5,623 nt of DNA from Chthonomonadaceae bacterium (GCA_025355115.1 JANXLO010000620.1:1-5623); one strand, 5' to 3'; counted from the first letter of the stretch, positions 1-5,623 are shown. Translations and numbers: made by a program. The notes: generated from the sequence alone by a model not told the origin.

Positions 1-1633
1 CGTTGTGGTCCTGACGCCAGCCCTCAGAGGTGAGCAGGTAGTTCAAGGACGAGACCGGCTTGCGCCAGGGGATCTCATCGCTCACCTTGAGAAACTTCCC
101 GAACTGGTTCATCATGCTGTCCACGATAGGCGCGAACGCCTCATAGCAGGGGAACAGGCCGTGCCGTCCCGTGAGCAAATAGCCCTGCAGCCACCCCTGG
201 CAGTTGTGCTCGGAGAGCACCTCGATAACACGTCCCTCAGGGCTCATGAAGTCGTCCTGAGTGTTAGTCGGCCACGCGAATTGACGGTGCGTCGCTTGAA
301 ACACCGCGCCGAGTCTGTTGGAAGTCATCTCATCCGGACAGAATATGCGAAAATTCCCGCTTGCCTCGTTCTCCAGAATCACCTCACGAAGATACTTACC
401 CAACTCCCCTGTGTCGCCTAGTGACACAGAGCCCGGTGTAGTTGCAGCGACGGCGAACTGTCGAAAATCAGGAAGAGCAAGGTCTTTTCTGACTGCGCCT
501 CCGTAAGCATGAGAGCTCATTCCCATCCGCTTATCACCTATTGGACAGGTAGCGAGGAGTTCCGAATTTGGCACTCCGTCGGTAAAAAGGGCGGGCAGAT
601 CGTACGACCTGAACCATTTCTCAACGATCTCCAGGTGTGCTGGATTTGACTTGCAGTCGATAGCGGGAACTTGATGTGAGCGGAATGAGCCCTCCATCTG
701 CTTGCCGTCCACCGTTTGAGGGCCAGTCCAGCCCTTCGGAGAGCGCAGCAGGACGACCGGCCACTTCGGGCGTTCCTCACGCTGGCCGTGACGTGCCTCG
801 TGCTGAATGCGACGAATGCTCTGGTAGGCCGTCTCCATCGCGGACGCCATTCGAAAGTGTGATTCCGCACGCTCCTGCGGCGTCTCGCCCTCCGCGCTCA
901 CAATATGAACGGCGTACCCGTAGCCGGTAAAAAGATCCAGTAGTTCGCGATCCGACATCGCTCCGAACAGGGTGGTGCTCGAGATTTTGTAGCCGTTGAT
1001 GTGCAGGATCGGGAGCACCGCACCATCCCGTACGGGATTCAGAAATTTAGTACTGTGCCAGGCAGTCGCAGTCGGGCCGGTCTCGGCCTCCCCATCCCCG
1101 ACTATACAAGCCGTGATAAGATCAGGATTGTCAAAGACTGAGCCAAACGCAGTCGCCAGAGCATATCCAAGTTCACCCCCCTCATGGATGCAGCCGGGCG
1201 TGCCGGGATGGAGGTGACTCGGGTTGCCACCTGGAACTGAGAACATCTCGATTAGTTTTGTGACTCCGGCTTTCGTATGGACAAGCTCGGGGTAAAACTC
1301 GGATAGTGTCCCCTCCAGGAAGAGGTTGGCGAGATTCGCTGGCGCTCCATGTCCCGGCCCGGTCACCAGCATCATGCTCAAATCGTGGAGGCGGATAAGG
1401 CGATTGATGTGGGTGTAGCAGAAGTTGATTCCCGGCACGGTACCCCAATGCCCGAGCAGCCGATTCTTGATATGCTCCGGCCGCAACGGCTCCTCTAGCA
1501 GACAGTTATTGCGAAGATAAACCTGTGCCGCGCCCAGATAGTTCGCAGCCCTCCAGTAGGCATCGAGCGCATGCAGCTCCTTCAATTCAAGCGGCGTATC
1601 AAGGCTCTCCGCGAGAGCGGTAGTAGTGGTCAT
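1..1633 (-). CDS. xfp: Xylulose-5-phosphate/fructose-6-phosphate phosphoketolase, N-terminal 544 codons (3' end outside window)
   Basis: Cytosolic ThDP- and Mg-dependent enzyme cleaving xylulose 5-phosphate (often also fructose 6-phosphate) with phosphate to acetyl phosphate plus glyceraldehyde 3-phosphate (or erythrose 4-phosphate). I translated it by hand and found no frameshift or stop from the ATG at 1633 to the window edge; the family is about 790-825 residues, so roughly the last third is missing. Visible landmarks: GHWG (H62), GPGHG (H95), PSH (H140), the EGGELGY signature at 151-157, GDGEAETG at 179-186 with HINGYKI at 211-217 (ThDP/Mg site, D180 and N213), KGWTGP near 300, SHQVP (H320), LSEH with the catalytic glutamate E475, LLTGRHG and RQDHN at the edge. 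These match the catalytic residues known from bifidobacterial Xfp (H64, H97, H142, H320, E479); the H553 equivalent should lie four codons beyond the edge. A purine-rich AAGAGAG precedes the start closely. It is last of the visible genes in the usp unit, 56 bases after the microprotein stop, and is probably cotranscribed with it. Identification is secure; sugar preference cannot be read from sequence. Confidence 0.96.
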   Translation of the reverse strand, partial: MTTTTALAESLDTPLELKELHALDAYWRAANYLGAAQVYLRNNCLLEEPLRPEHIKNRLLGHWGTVPGINFCYTHINRLIRLHDLSMMLVTGPGHGAPANLANLFLEGTLSEFYPELVHTKAGVTKLIEMFSVPGGNPSHLHPGTPGCIHEGGELGYALATAFGSVFDNPDLITACIVGDGEAETGPTATAWHSTKFLNPVRDGAVLPILHINGYKISSTTLFGAMSDRELLDLFTGYGYAVHIVSAEGETPQERAESHFRMASAMETAYQSIRRIQHEARHGQREERPKWPVVLLRSPKGWTGPQTVDGKQMEGSFRSHQVPAIDCKSNPAHLEIVEKWFRSYDLPALFTDGVPNSELLATCPIGDKRMGMSSHAYGGAVRKDLALPDFRQFAVAATTPGSVSLGDTGELGKYLREVILENEASGNFRIFCPDEMTSNRLGAVFQATHRQFAWPTNTQDDFMSPEGRVIEVLSEHNCQGWLQGYLLTGRHGLFPCYEAFAPIVDSMMNQFGKFLKVSDEIPWRKPVSSLNYLLTSEGWRQDHN

Positions 1634-1689
1634 AAATCTCTCTTTTCGGATCTGTTCAACGATTGGAAGGAAGTGCAGTGATTTTCAGC

Positions 1690-1815
1690 CTACGCCTCGT
1701 GGGCATTGCGGCAGGCCAGCGAAATGAGCACCAGAGTCCCTATTCCCATGATGGCCAAGGGTGCATTGATGAGGACGGTGAAGATCACATGAAACAGGGC
1801 AACGTGGTCGATCAT
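1690..1815 (-). CDS. Putative 41-residue single-pass membrane microprotein
   Basis: A short open frame, ATG at 1815 to TAG at 1690, fills most of the gap between usp and xfp. The product starts MIDHVALFHV, continues as an almost uninterrupted hydrophobic stretch (about residues 6-34, rich in Ile, Leu, Val, Ala and Gly) and ends in a short polar tail with Arg, His and Glu. That is the layout of a single transmembrane helix. I counted 31 of 41 sense codons ending in G or C, in line with real genes here and unlike random frame. It starts 43 bases after the usp stop and ends 56 bases before the xfp start. The ribosome site is weak (GTGAGAAAA about 9-12 bases upstream). I do not recognise a family; it is not obviously CydX, KdpF or CcoQ. 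Histidines at 4, 9 and 39 could bind a metal or partner, but this is speculation. The alternative is a chance frame. Confidence 0.55.
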   Translation of the reverse strand: MIDHVALFHVIFTVLINAPLAIMGIGTLVLISLACRNAHEA

Positions 1816-1858
1816 CTCTTTTTCTCACATTTCTGTTACGCTGGACGCTTTGAATGGT

Positions 1859-2311
1859 TCATCGTACGACGAGCACGGGGCAGAGCACATGATGCAGGAC
1901 GCCGCTCGACACGCTACCCAGCAGGAACGAGCGCCATTCGCTGAGCCCCCTGCTCCCGATCACTACCAAATCGGCCTTTTCATCCTTCGAGAGAGCCGTG
2001 ATGCGGTCCACCGGATGTCCGAGCTCGCGGCGAAAGGTGAATGGAACTCCCGCTTTTTCCAGCACCTCGCCCGTCGATTTCTCCACGGCCAGATGAATCT
2101 CGTCCGCGAAATCGTCGAAATTTACCGCCGACAGAAAGGGCCCGCCTGGCCCATCGATGTTCGGGGAGGAGAGCACCGCTGGATTGAAAACGTGCAGCAC
2201 GACGATCTGAGAATCGAACATACGGGCGATCTCCCCAGCCGCCTGTGCAGCCTTGAGTGAATCCTCAGATCCATCGGAACAGAGCAGTATTTTTTTGAAT
2301 GTGGCTGTCAT
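1859..2311 (-). CDS. Universal stress protein, UspA family, ATP-binding type
   Basis: A 150-residue single-domain Usp, the usual size. It begins MTATFKKILLCSDGS, giving the beta-1 strand and the conserved Asp (D13) that contacts adenine. LVVIGSRG at 115-122 is followed by nine residues and G132-S133, matching the G-2x-G-9x-G(S/T) ATP-binding motif, so the protein probably binds ATP. It ends in the typical CPVLVVR strand (144-150). Such proteins act in the cytosol, usually as dimers, in survival of starvation, hypoxia and energy stress; the exact role cannot be told from sequence. The frame is open upstream to an ATG at 2410. I chose 2311 because homology starts there, an AAGGAG lies 10 bases upstream, and the promoter and palindromes lie inside the longer frame. 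It is first in a unit with the microprotein and xfp, directly downstream of the two-component genes and their terminator. Confidence 0.95.
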   Translation of the reverse strand: MTATFKKILLCSDGSEDSLKAAQAAGEIARMFDSQIVVLHVFNPAVLSSPNIDGPGGPFLSAVNFDDFADEIHLAVEKSTGEVLEKAGVPFTFRRELGHPVDRITALSKDEKADLVVIGSRGLSEWRSFLLGSVSSGVLHHVLCPVLVVR

Positions 2312-2321
2312 TGAAGTGGAA

Positions 2322-2327
2322 CTCCTT
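2322..2327 (-). promoter_or_regulatory. Ribosome binding site of the universal stress protein gene
   Basis: AAGGAG on the minus strand, 10 bases before the ATG at 2311. It decides in favour of this start over the in-frame ATG at 2410, which has no such site and would be upstream of the promoter. Confidence 0.75.
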
Positions 2328-2347
2328 ACGGTGTCTTGTGTAACTGT

Positions 2348-2353
2348 ATTATA
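2348..2353 (-). promoter_or_regulatory. -10 element of the usp-microprotein-xfp promoter
   Basis: A perfect TATAAT (minus strand, 2353 to 2348) lies 36 bases upstream of the usp start codon, which predicts a transcript start near 2341 and a leader of about 30 bases. No good TTGACA-like hexamer lies 15-19 bases upstream: the sequence there is CGCGCTTG, part of a palindrome, and there is no extended -10 TG. A strong -10 with a poor -35 suggests dependence on an activator. The transcript start is inferred, not seen. Confidence 0.6.
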
Positions 2354-2357
2354 TCGT

Positions 2358-2374
2358 CGCTTGAGGCTCAAGCG
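2358..2374. promoter_or_regulatory. Perfect 17-bp palindrome, candidate operator, proximal
   Basis: CGCTTGAG, one central base, CTCAAGCG: two perfect 8-base arms. It ends four bases upstream of the -10 element and covers the spacer and -35 position, centred near -25 relative to the predicted start. As DNA it would suit a symmetric dimeric regulator; in this position a repressor, or a MerR-like activator that acts on the spacer, is easier to imagine than a class I activator. It lies too far upstream to be in the predicted transcript. Confidence 0.5.
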
Positions 2375-2377
2375 CGT

Positions 2378-2398
2378 CCACAAATCTACGTATTGTGG
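2378..2398. promoter_or_regulatory. Imperfect 21-bp palindrome, candidate operator, distal
   Basis: Outer arms CCACAA and TTGTGG (six perfect pairs, 2378-2383 and 2393-2398) flank a nine-base centre that is mostly asymmetric. Its centre at 2388 is near -47 from the predicted usp start, where LuxR/NarL-type activators often bind. It does not resemble the mycobacterial DosR box closely. The adjacent NarL-type regulator is the obvious candidate to bind it, but this is inference from position only. Confidence 0.4.
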
Positions 2399-2410
2399 CC
2401 CCCCAAACAT

Positions 2411-2436
2411 AAAAAAACTCTCCAGAGTGGAGAGTT
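2411..2436 (-). terminator. Rho-independent terminator of the two-component operon
   Basis: On the minus strand AACTCTCC, loop ACTCT, GGAGAGTT, followed directly by further T residues (seven T in a row, two of them in the stem). The stem is eight perfect pairs. It begins 35 bases after the stop of the response regulator and separates that unit from the usp promoter. Read on the plus strand the hairpin is followed by TTAATG, so it should act mainly for minus-strand transcripts. Confidence 0.88.
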
Positions 2437-2471
2437 AATGCGCGATGAATGAAACGGGGCGTGAGTTGCGA

Positions 2472-3140
2472 TCAGCAAGGCAGAAGGGCGTGTCGGGCAG
2501 CCCAAACAGCCGCCTGAACCCGATCCGAGACGCCCAGTTTTCCTATGATATGCTGCACATGCGTACGAGCGGTGCTCTCTGCTATGAAGAGGACGCTTCC
2601 TATCTCACGGTTTGTGAGACCAGTCGACAAAATTTGAAGCACCTCTACTTCCCGGTCGGTGAGCGGTTCGATCAAGTCTTCTGCTCCTCCCGCCTCCGGA
2701 CTTATCCCACGCAGAGATCGAGCCAACTCCTCAACCGTGAGCAGCGTCTCGCCCTGCGCTACCGCACGCAGAGCAGCGAGCAAATCGTCGAGCTCTATTC
2801 CCTTCAGCAGGTAGCCGGCTGCGCCTCCGACTACTGCCCGAGCCATATAGGTAGGATTGTCGTATGTGGTAAGCATGACGACGGCCGTACGGGGGAACTC
2901 ACGTTTCAACGCCACGAGCGTGTCCAGACCATCGCCTCCTGCCATTCGGATATCTAGCAGAACCAGATTCGGCTGCGTACGCCTGGCCACTTCTACCGCC
3001 TCCCGGCCGGACGCAGCTTCCCCCACTACCTGGAATTCGGTGTCCTCCAGCATGCTCCTGACGCCACCACGCCAGATAGCATGATCGTCCACTAGCAGTA
3101 CGGTCACGTCTCCGAATAGAGGAGCTGATTCGATGGTCAT
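2472..3140 (-). CDS. NarL/FixJ-family response regulator (REC + LuxR-type HTH)
   Basis: A 222-residue DNA-binding regulator. The receiver domain occupies about residues 11-130: acidic pair D18-D19, phosphoacceptor D63 in LLDIRM, switch Thr in LTTYD (T91/T92) and conserved K113 in YLLKG. A LuxR-type helix-turn-helix follows at about 158-219, from LTDREVEVLQ through LTNREIG to ARTHVQHIIGKLGVSDR. All residues needed for phosphorylation are present, so it should be a functional partner of the kinase just upstream. Its ATG overlaps the kinase stop as ATGA, indicating translational coupling; GGAGAG lies about nine bases before the start. A terminator closes the unit 35 bases past the stop. The layout is that of DosR/DevR and NarL. 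Targets are not visible from the protein, but the adjacent usp promoter with its palindromes is the natural first candidate. Confidence 0.96.
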   Translation of the reverse strand: MTIESAPLFGDVTVLLVDDHAIWRGGVRSMLEDTEFQVVGEAASGREAVEVARRTQPNLVLLDIRMAGGDGLDTLVALKREFPRTAVVMLTTYDNPTYMARAVVGGAAGYLLKGIELDDLLAALRAVAQGETLLTVEELARSLRGISPEAGGAEDLIEPLTDREVEVLQILSTGLTNREIGSVLFIAESTARTHVQHIIGKLGVSDRVQAAVWAARHALLPC

Positions 3141-4381
3141 GTAGTCGCGCTCTCCTGGGAAAGTTTTTCCGGCAGCGGGATGGGGAAAAGTGCGCAGATC
3201 GTCGCTCCTCCGCCAGTTCTGCTCCGAATCGAAAAGACGCCGTTCAGCAGACGGGTTCTTTCTTCCATGCTATGAAGCCCCACATGCCCTTCCATACGCG
3301 AGGCCTTCTCAGGCGCGAAGCCAACGCCGTTGTCCTCGATCTCCAATCGCAGCCGAAAGGATGAGTGCGGGGAGTCGATTTCCTCATGAAGAGCGATGAC
3401 GAGATGCGTTGCCTTCGCATGCTTTCGGGCGTTAGTCAAAGCCTCCTGCGCGACTCGATAGACAGTCGTCTCCAGATCGCGAGAATAGCGTTTGCCGGTG
3501 ACACTCTGCACGTATGCGGCGACTGCCCATCCGCTCCGCTCCTTTTCCTCTGCGAGCAGCTGCTCGAGTGCGCCAGCTAGCCCGAGATCGTCGAGAGCCA
3601 AGGTGCGCAGTCCGCTGACCAATCGCCGTGACTCTCCCACCGCCTCCTTGAGATAACTTAGACCCTGCTCTAGTTCACGCTCAGCACGTTCGAGTTTTCC
3701 ATCTGCTGTCGCACGTCGAAACGCCTCCATGTGCGCCTGAGAGGCCATTATGAACTGCGTGAGGCCGTCGTGGAGGTCAAAGGCGATGCTTCTCCGCTCC
3801 TCCTCTTGCGCGAAGATGAGTCCTCGAACCAGAGCCCTCTGCCGAATGATCAGCCGAAGATTGTGGATCGCTACAGCGGCATAGGCTCCGAGGGTCTGCA
3901 CCGCCGCTTCATCCTCTGCGGTGAAAGCGCCTCCCCCCTCCTTTTCAGTCAGGTAGAGACTGCCCATCACCTCGTCGCCCCGTCGGATTGGAACTCCAAG
4001 GAAGGAGCTCATCGGTGGATGATTGGGAGGGAAGCCGACGGACTGCAAATGATCTCCCAGAGTATCCACACGAAGCGGTTCTGTGCGCTCCAACAGAAGA
4101 CCGAGCACACCTGCCCCCTTGGGGCGCGGGCCGATTCGCTTCTCCTCTTCCGGCGTCAAGCCCACTGTCACGAACTCTAGAAGGCCAGGGCCGTCCGTTC
4201 GCGCAACTCCCAGCGCAGCGTACCTGGCCTTCGCGAGAGTGCGGGCAGCGTCGGCGATGTGATGCAGCGCCTCCATCCCGGTGAGACTCGAAAGTATCTC
4301 CAGGGCCACTCGATTCGCCGTATCGAGCGCGAGTGAAGTCTGCACTTCTCCTCTGGAGAGGATCGTTGCTGGTTCGTTCAT
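3137..4381 (-). CDS. Soluble DosS/DosT-like GAF sensor histidine kinase (probable haem-based gas or redox sensor)
   Basis: A 414-residue kinase without a membrane segment, hence cytosolic. Order: short N-terminus, one GAF domain (about 25-178), HisKA_3 dimerisation domain (about 190-260) with phosphoacceptor H204 in FDLHDGLTQF, and HATPase (about 300-402) with N-box QEALTNARKHA (N317), G1 DNGVGF (350-355) and G2 GHVGLHSM (365-372). HD followed by three residues and Q (D205, Q209) matches the phosphatase motif of HisKA_3 kinases, so it may also dephosphorylate its partner. The GAF domain resembles GAF-A of mycobacterial DosS: GFPPNHPPM puts H121 at the proximal haem ligand (DosS H149), and GSLYLTEK puts Y143 at the distal Tyr (DosS Y171). 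DosS E87 corresponds to G58, as in DosT. Unlike DosS there is no second GAF. Haem binding is inferred; a non-haem GAF remains possible. The start lies 16 bases after the methyltransferase stop, with no clear ribosome site. Confidence 0.93.
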   Translation of the reverse strand: MNEPATILSRGEVQTSLALDTANRVALEILSSLTGMEALHHIADAARTLAKARYAALGVARTDGPGLLEFVTVGLTPEEEKRIGPRPKGAGVLGLLLERTEPLRVDTLGDHLQSVGFPPNHPPMSSFLGVPIRRGDEVMGSLYLTEKEGGGAFTAEDEAAVQTLGAYAAVAIHNLRLIIRQRALVRGLIFAQEEERRSIAFDLHDGLTQFIMASQAHMEAFRRATADGKLERAERELEQGLSYLKEAVGESRRLVSGLRTLALDDLGLAGALEQLLAEEKERSGWAVAAYVQSVTGKRYSRDLETTVYRVAQEALTNARKHAKATHLVIALHEEIDSPHSSFRLRLEIEDNGVGFAPEKASRMEGHVGLHSMEERTRLLNGVFSIRSRTGGGATICALFPIPLPEKLSQESATT

Positions 4382-4397
4382 ATCAGTGCAGAGCCGG

Positions 4398-5150
4398 TCA
4401 AATTTTTCGCGCGACGCAGAGGATCGTCACGCCGACGGGGAAATTAAAGCGTCGCGCCAGAGCATTTTCGGCTCTTAGCAGCCCCGTTAGGGCTGCGTTA
4501 ATGGGAGCAGGAACTGTCGGCATGGCGGCCTCTGGAGGCTCGTGGGGCGGCTTGCGGGCATTGAGTCGTCGCTGCAACGCAACTACCGGATAGAGTGCCG
4601 TCATGGTGTGTGATAGCTTCTCCAGGCAAAAGCCAGCAGCCTCGAACCGCTCGCGCATCTCGACTCGCCGATAGCGGCGGTGATGCATCAAGGCAACATC
4701 GTGCTCGCTCCAGAGGTGGGGATAGGCAGGAACCGTCGCGAAGACCCGCCCGCCTGGCTTTAGTATACGGTGGAACTCACGCATGGCGGCGCAATCGTCC
4801 GGGAGGTGCTCCAGCACGTCCATCGTAACTACAGCGTCGAAGCGGTCAGCGGCGAAGGGCAGATTCATGGCATCCGCTCCAACCAGATGACTCAGCCCGC
4901 GCCGCCTTGAGTAATGCAATGCCAGCGGCGAAAAATCGGCGGAGACTACCCTGCCCCATCGTGTGAGTCTGATGGACATGGCGCCGGTGCCGCATCCGAT
5001 GTCGAGTATGGTCAGGGGTTCCGAAGCACACTGTTCGGAGGGAAGGCCATAGCATGAGGAGAGGAGAGCTTCAACAAGACGGTGTCTTCCGACGAACCAC
5101 CAGTAGGTGTCCTCCAGACGGTACATGCGTTCATATTCGGGATCATTCAT
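4398..5150 (-). CDS. Class I SAM-dependent methyltransferase (Methyltransf_11-like)
   Basis: A 250-residue enzyme with a Rossmann-type SAM domain. An N-terminal segment rich in aromatics (YWWFVGRHRLVEALL, about 16-30) precedes motif I LDIGCGTG (49-56); acidic D72 in SADFSPLAL should hold the SAM ribose; then GADAMNLPF (91-99), motif II VVTMDVLEHLP (107-117) and RILKPGGRVFATVPAY (128-143). The C-terminal part (about 185-250) is variable, with a short hydrophobic stretch and a proline-rich segment. The substrate is unknown. Its start overlaps the glycosyltransferase stop as ATGA and there is no strong ribosome site, so it is probably translated by coupling. Methyltransferases of this look, beside a polyprenyl-phosphate sugar transferase, are commonly assigned to cell-envelope glycan or lipid modification, which I infer only from context. 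The sensor kinase follows after 16 bases, suggesting readthrough into the two-component genes. Confidence 0.92.
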   Translation of the reverse strand: MNDPEYERMYRLEDTYWWFVGRHRLVEALLSSCYGLPSEQCASEPLTILDIGCGTGAMSIRLTRWGRVVSADFSPLALHYSRRRGLSHLVGADAMNLPFAADRFDAVVTMDVLEHLPDDCAAMREFHRILKPGGRVFATVPAYPHLWSEHDVALMHHRRYRRVEMRERFEAAGFCLEKLSHTMTALYPVVALQRRLNARKPPHEPPEAAMPTVPAPINAALTGLLRAENALARRFNFPVGVTILCVARKI

Positions 5151-5623
5151 CTGAGGCGGAGTTCGGCTGAGGCGGCGGGAGCGTCATAATTAGTCATACG
5201 AATGCGAAACAGAGTTTTGAACATGCGCACGGCATCGCGCAGGAAGCGGACTTTGGAGCCCTCCTGATGCGCCCAACAGACGGGAACTTCTGCAATACGC
5301 AGACCGAGCCGCAGCGCAAGGTAGAGAACTTCCACATCGAACGCGAAGTGATCTACCTGACAGCGACGAAAAATGTCCTGCGCCGCGCTCTGCGTGAAGA
5401 GCTTGAAGCCGCACTGAGTGTCGTGAATGCCAGGCACCGCGATCGCCTGAACTAGCTTATTAAAAATGCGGCCTCCATATTCACGTATGACGGATTGGCG
5501 TTTCAGTAGCTTTGATCCCTCAACGTCCCTGGAGCCAATGGCGATGTCGTAGCCCTGGTCAAGCATCGCGAGCAGCTTTTCGACTTCCTCAATTGGGGTG
5601 GCGAGGTCGGCATCGCAAAAAAG
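5147..5623 (-). CDS. GT2 glycosyltransferase, dolichyl/undecaprenyl-phosphate sugar transferase (ALG5/DPM1-like), C-terminal 158 residues
   Basis: The frame is open to the window edge, so the N-terminus lies outside. The visible part begins LFCDADLATP, with the DxD-type metal/nucleotide-sugar site of GT2 enzymes, then IAIGSRDVEGS, REYGGRIFNKLV, the DTQCGFKLF motif, HFAFDVEVLYLALRLGLRIAEVPV and a closing HQEGSKV segment. This order is typical of polyprenyl-phosphate glucosyl- or mannosyltransferases, which move a sugar from a nucleotide donor to a lipid phosphate at the inner membrane face. There is no C-terminal membrane helix; the protein ends 30-odd residues after the motif, so it is a short form without a GtrA-like extension. 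Its stop overlaps the methyltransferase start as ATGA. The in-frame ATG at 5566 is internal, since homology continues upstream of it. Donor sugar and acceptor cannot be told. Confidence 0.92.
   Translation of the reverse strand, partial: LFCDADLATPIEEVEKLLAMLDQGYDIAIGSRDVEGSKLLKRQSVIREYGGRIFNKLVQAIAVPGIHDTQCGFKLFTQSAAQDIFRRCQVDHFAFDVEVLYLALRLGLRIAEVPVCWAHQEGSKVRFLRDAVRMFKTLFRIRMTNYDAPAASAELRLR

Noticed and set aside
5..421. Plus-strand frame opposite phosphoketolase, and the other frames within 318-1448
   Set aside because: Phosphoketolase reads without interruption on the minus strand through the whole stretch, so these are shadows. I first suspected a broken phosphoketolase here, but translating every segment showed the frame intact.
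1850..2260. 136-codon plus-strand frame opposite the universal stress protein gene
   Set aside because: It is antisense to a gene with clear family motifs, has no recognisable domain and is best explained as a shadow of GC-rich codon use.
2378..2398. A mycobacterial-type DosR box upstream of usp
   Set aside because: The arms CCACAA/TTGTGG do not match the GGGACT-type DosR consensus; only position, not sequence, supports binding by the adjacent regulator.
1859..2410. Longer universal stress protein starting at the ATG at 2410
   Set aside because: The extra 33 residues lack homology to the family, the start abuts the terminator T-tract, and the promoter -10, the palindromes and the AAGGAG all favour the start at 2311.
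2445..2957. 170-codon plus-strand frame opposite the response regulator
   Set aside because: It overlaps a gene with complete receiver and HTH motifs; its own product shows no domain and no ribosome site was seen.
4342..4347. GTG (codon 13 of the kinase, minus strand) as an alternative kinase start, with AGAGGAG just upstream
   Set aside because: The spacing between AGGAG and GTG is only about two bases, too close for a normal start; the ATG at 4381 fits the 16-base gap after the methyltransferase better, though its ribosome site is weak.
4478..4496. Hairpin GCAGCCC-5-GGGCTGC inside the methyltransferase gene, considered as a terminator or attenuator before the kinase
   Set aside because: No T-tract follows on either strand and the sequence codes for an ordinary stretch of the protein.

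Overview
The window is a compact bacterial region in which every convincing gene lies on the minus strand. It is moderately GC-rich (high fifties per cent by eye, not counted) and has no phage, IS, CRISPR, tRNA or rRNA signature. The gene mix (an ALG5-like glycosyltransferase with a methyltransferase, a soluble GAF/HisKA_3 sensor kinase with a NarL-type regulator, a universal stress protein and phosphoketolase) would fit an environmental heterotroph such as an acidobacterium or proteobacterium. No marker fixes the phylum, so this is a weak guess.

Reading in the direction of transcription (high to low coordinates): 5623-5147 is the C-terminal part of a GT2 polyprenyl-phosphate sugar transferase, entering from beyond the window. 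It overlaps by ATGA a class I SAM-dependent methyltransferase (5150-4398). Sixteen bases later begins a cytosolic sensor histidine kinase (4381-3137), which overlaps by ATGA its NarL/FixJ-type response regulator (3140-2472). A rho-independent terminator (2436-2411) closes that unit. A new promoter region (about 2398-2348) carries a perfect TATAAT and two palindromes. It serves a second unit: a universal stress protein (2311-1859), a previously uncalled 41-codon membrane microprotein (1815-1690) and phosphoketolase (1633 to the window edge, C-terminus missing). The phosphoketolase reading frame is intact for 544 codons.

The most interesting point is the sensor kinase. Its single GAF domain closely resembles the haem-binding GAF-A domain of mycobacterial DosS/DosT. 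The proximal haem histidine (DosS H149, here H121 in a GFPPxHPPM motif) and the distal tyrosine (DosS Y171, here Y143) are both present, while DosS E87 is replaced by glycine (G58), as in DosT. I infer a gas- or redox-sensing two-component system. It sits directly upstream of a stress/fermentation operon whose promoter has a good -10, no good -35 and palindromes where an activator or repressor could bind. Universal stress proteins are typical DosR-regulon members, and phosphoketolase supplies acetyl phosphate for ATP formation without oxidative steps. The whole can therefore be read as a small hypoxia/energy-stress module. Haem binding and direct regulation remain untested.
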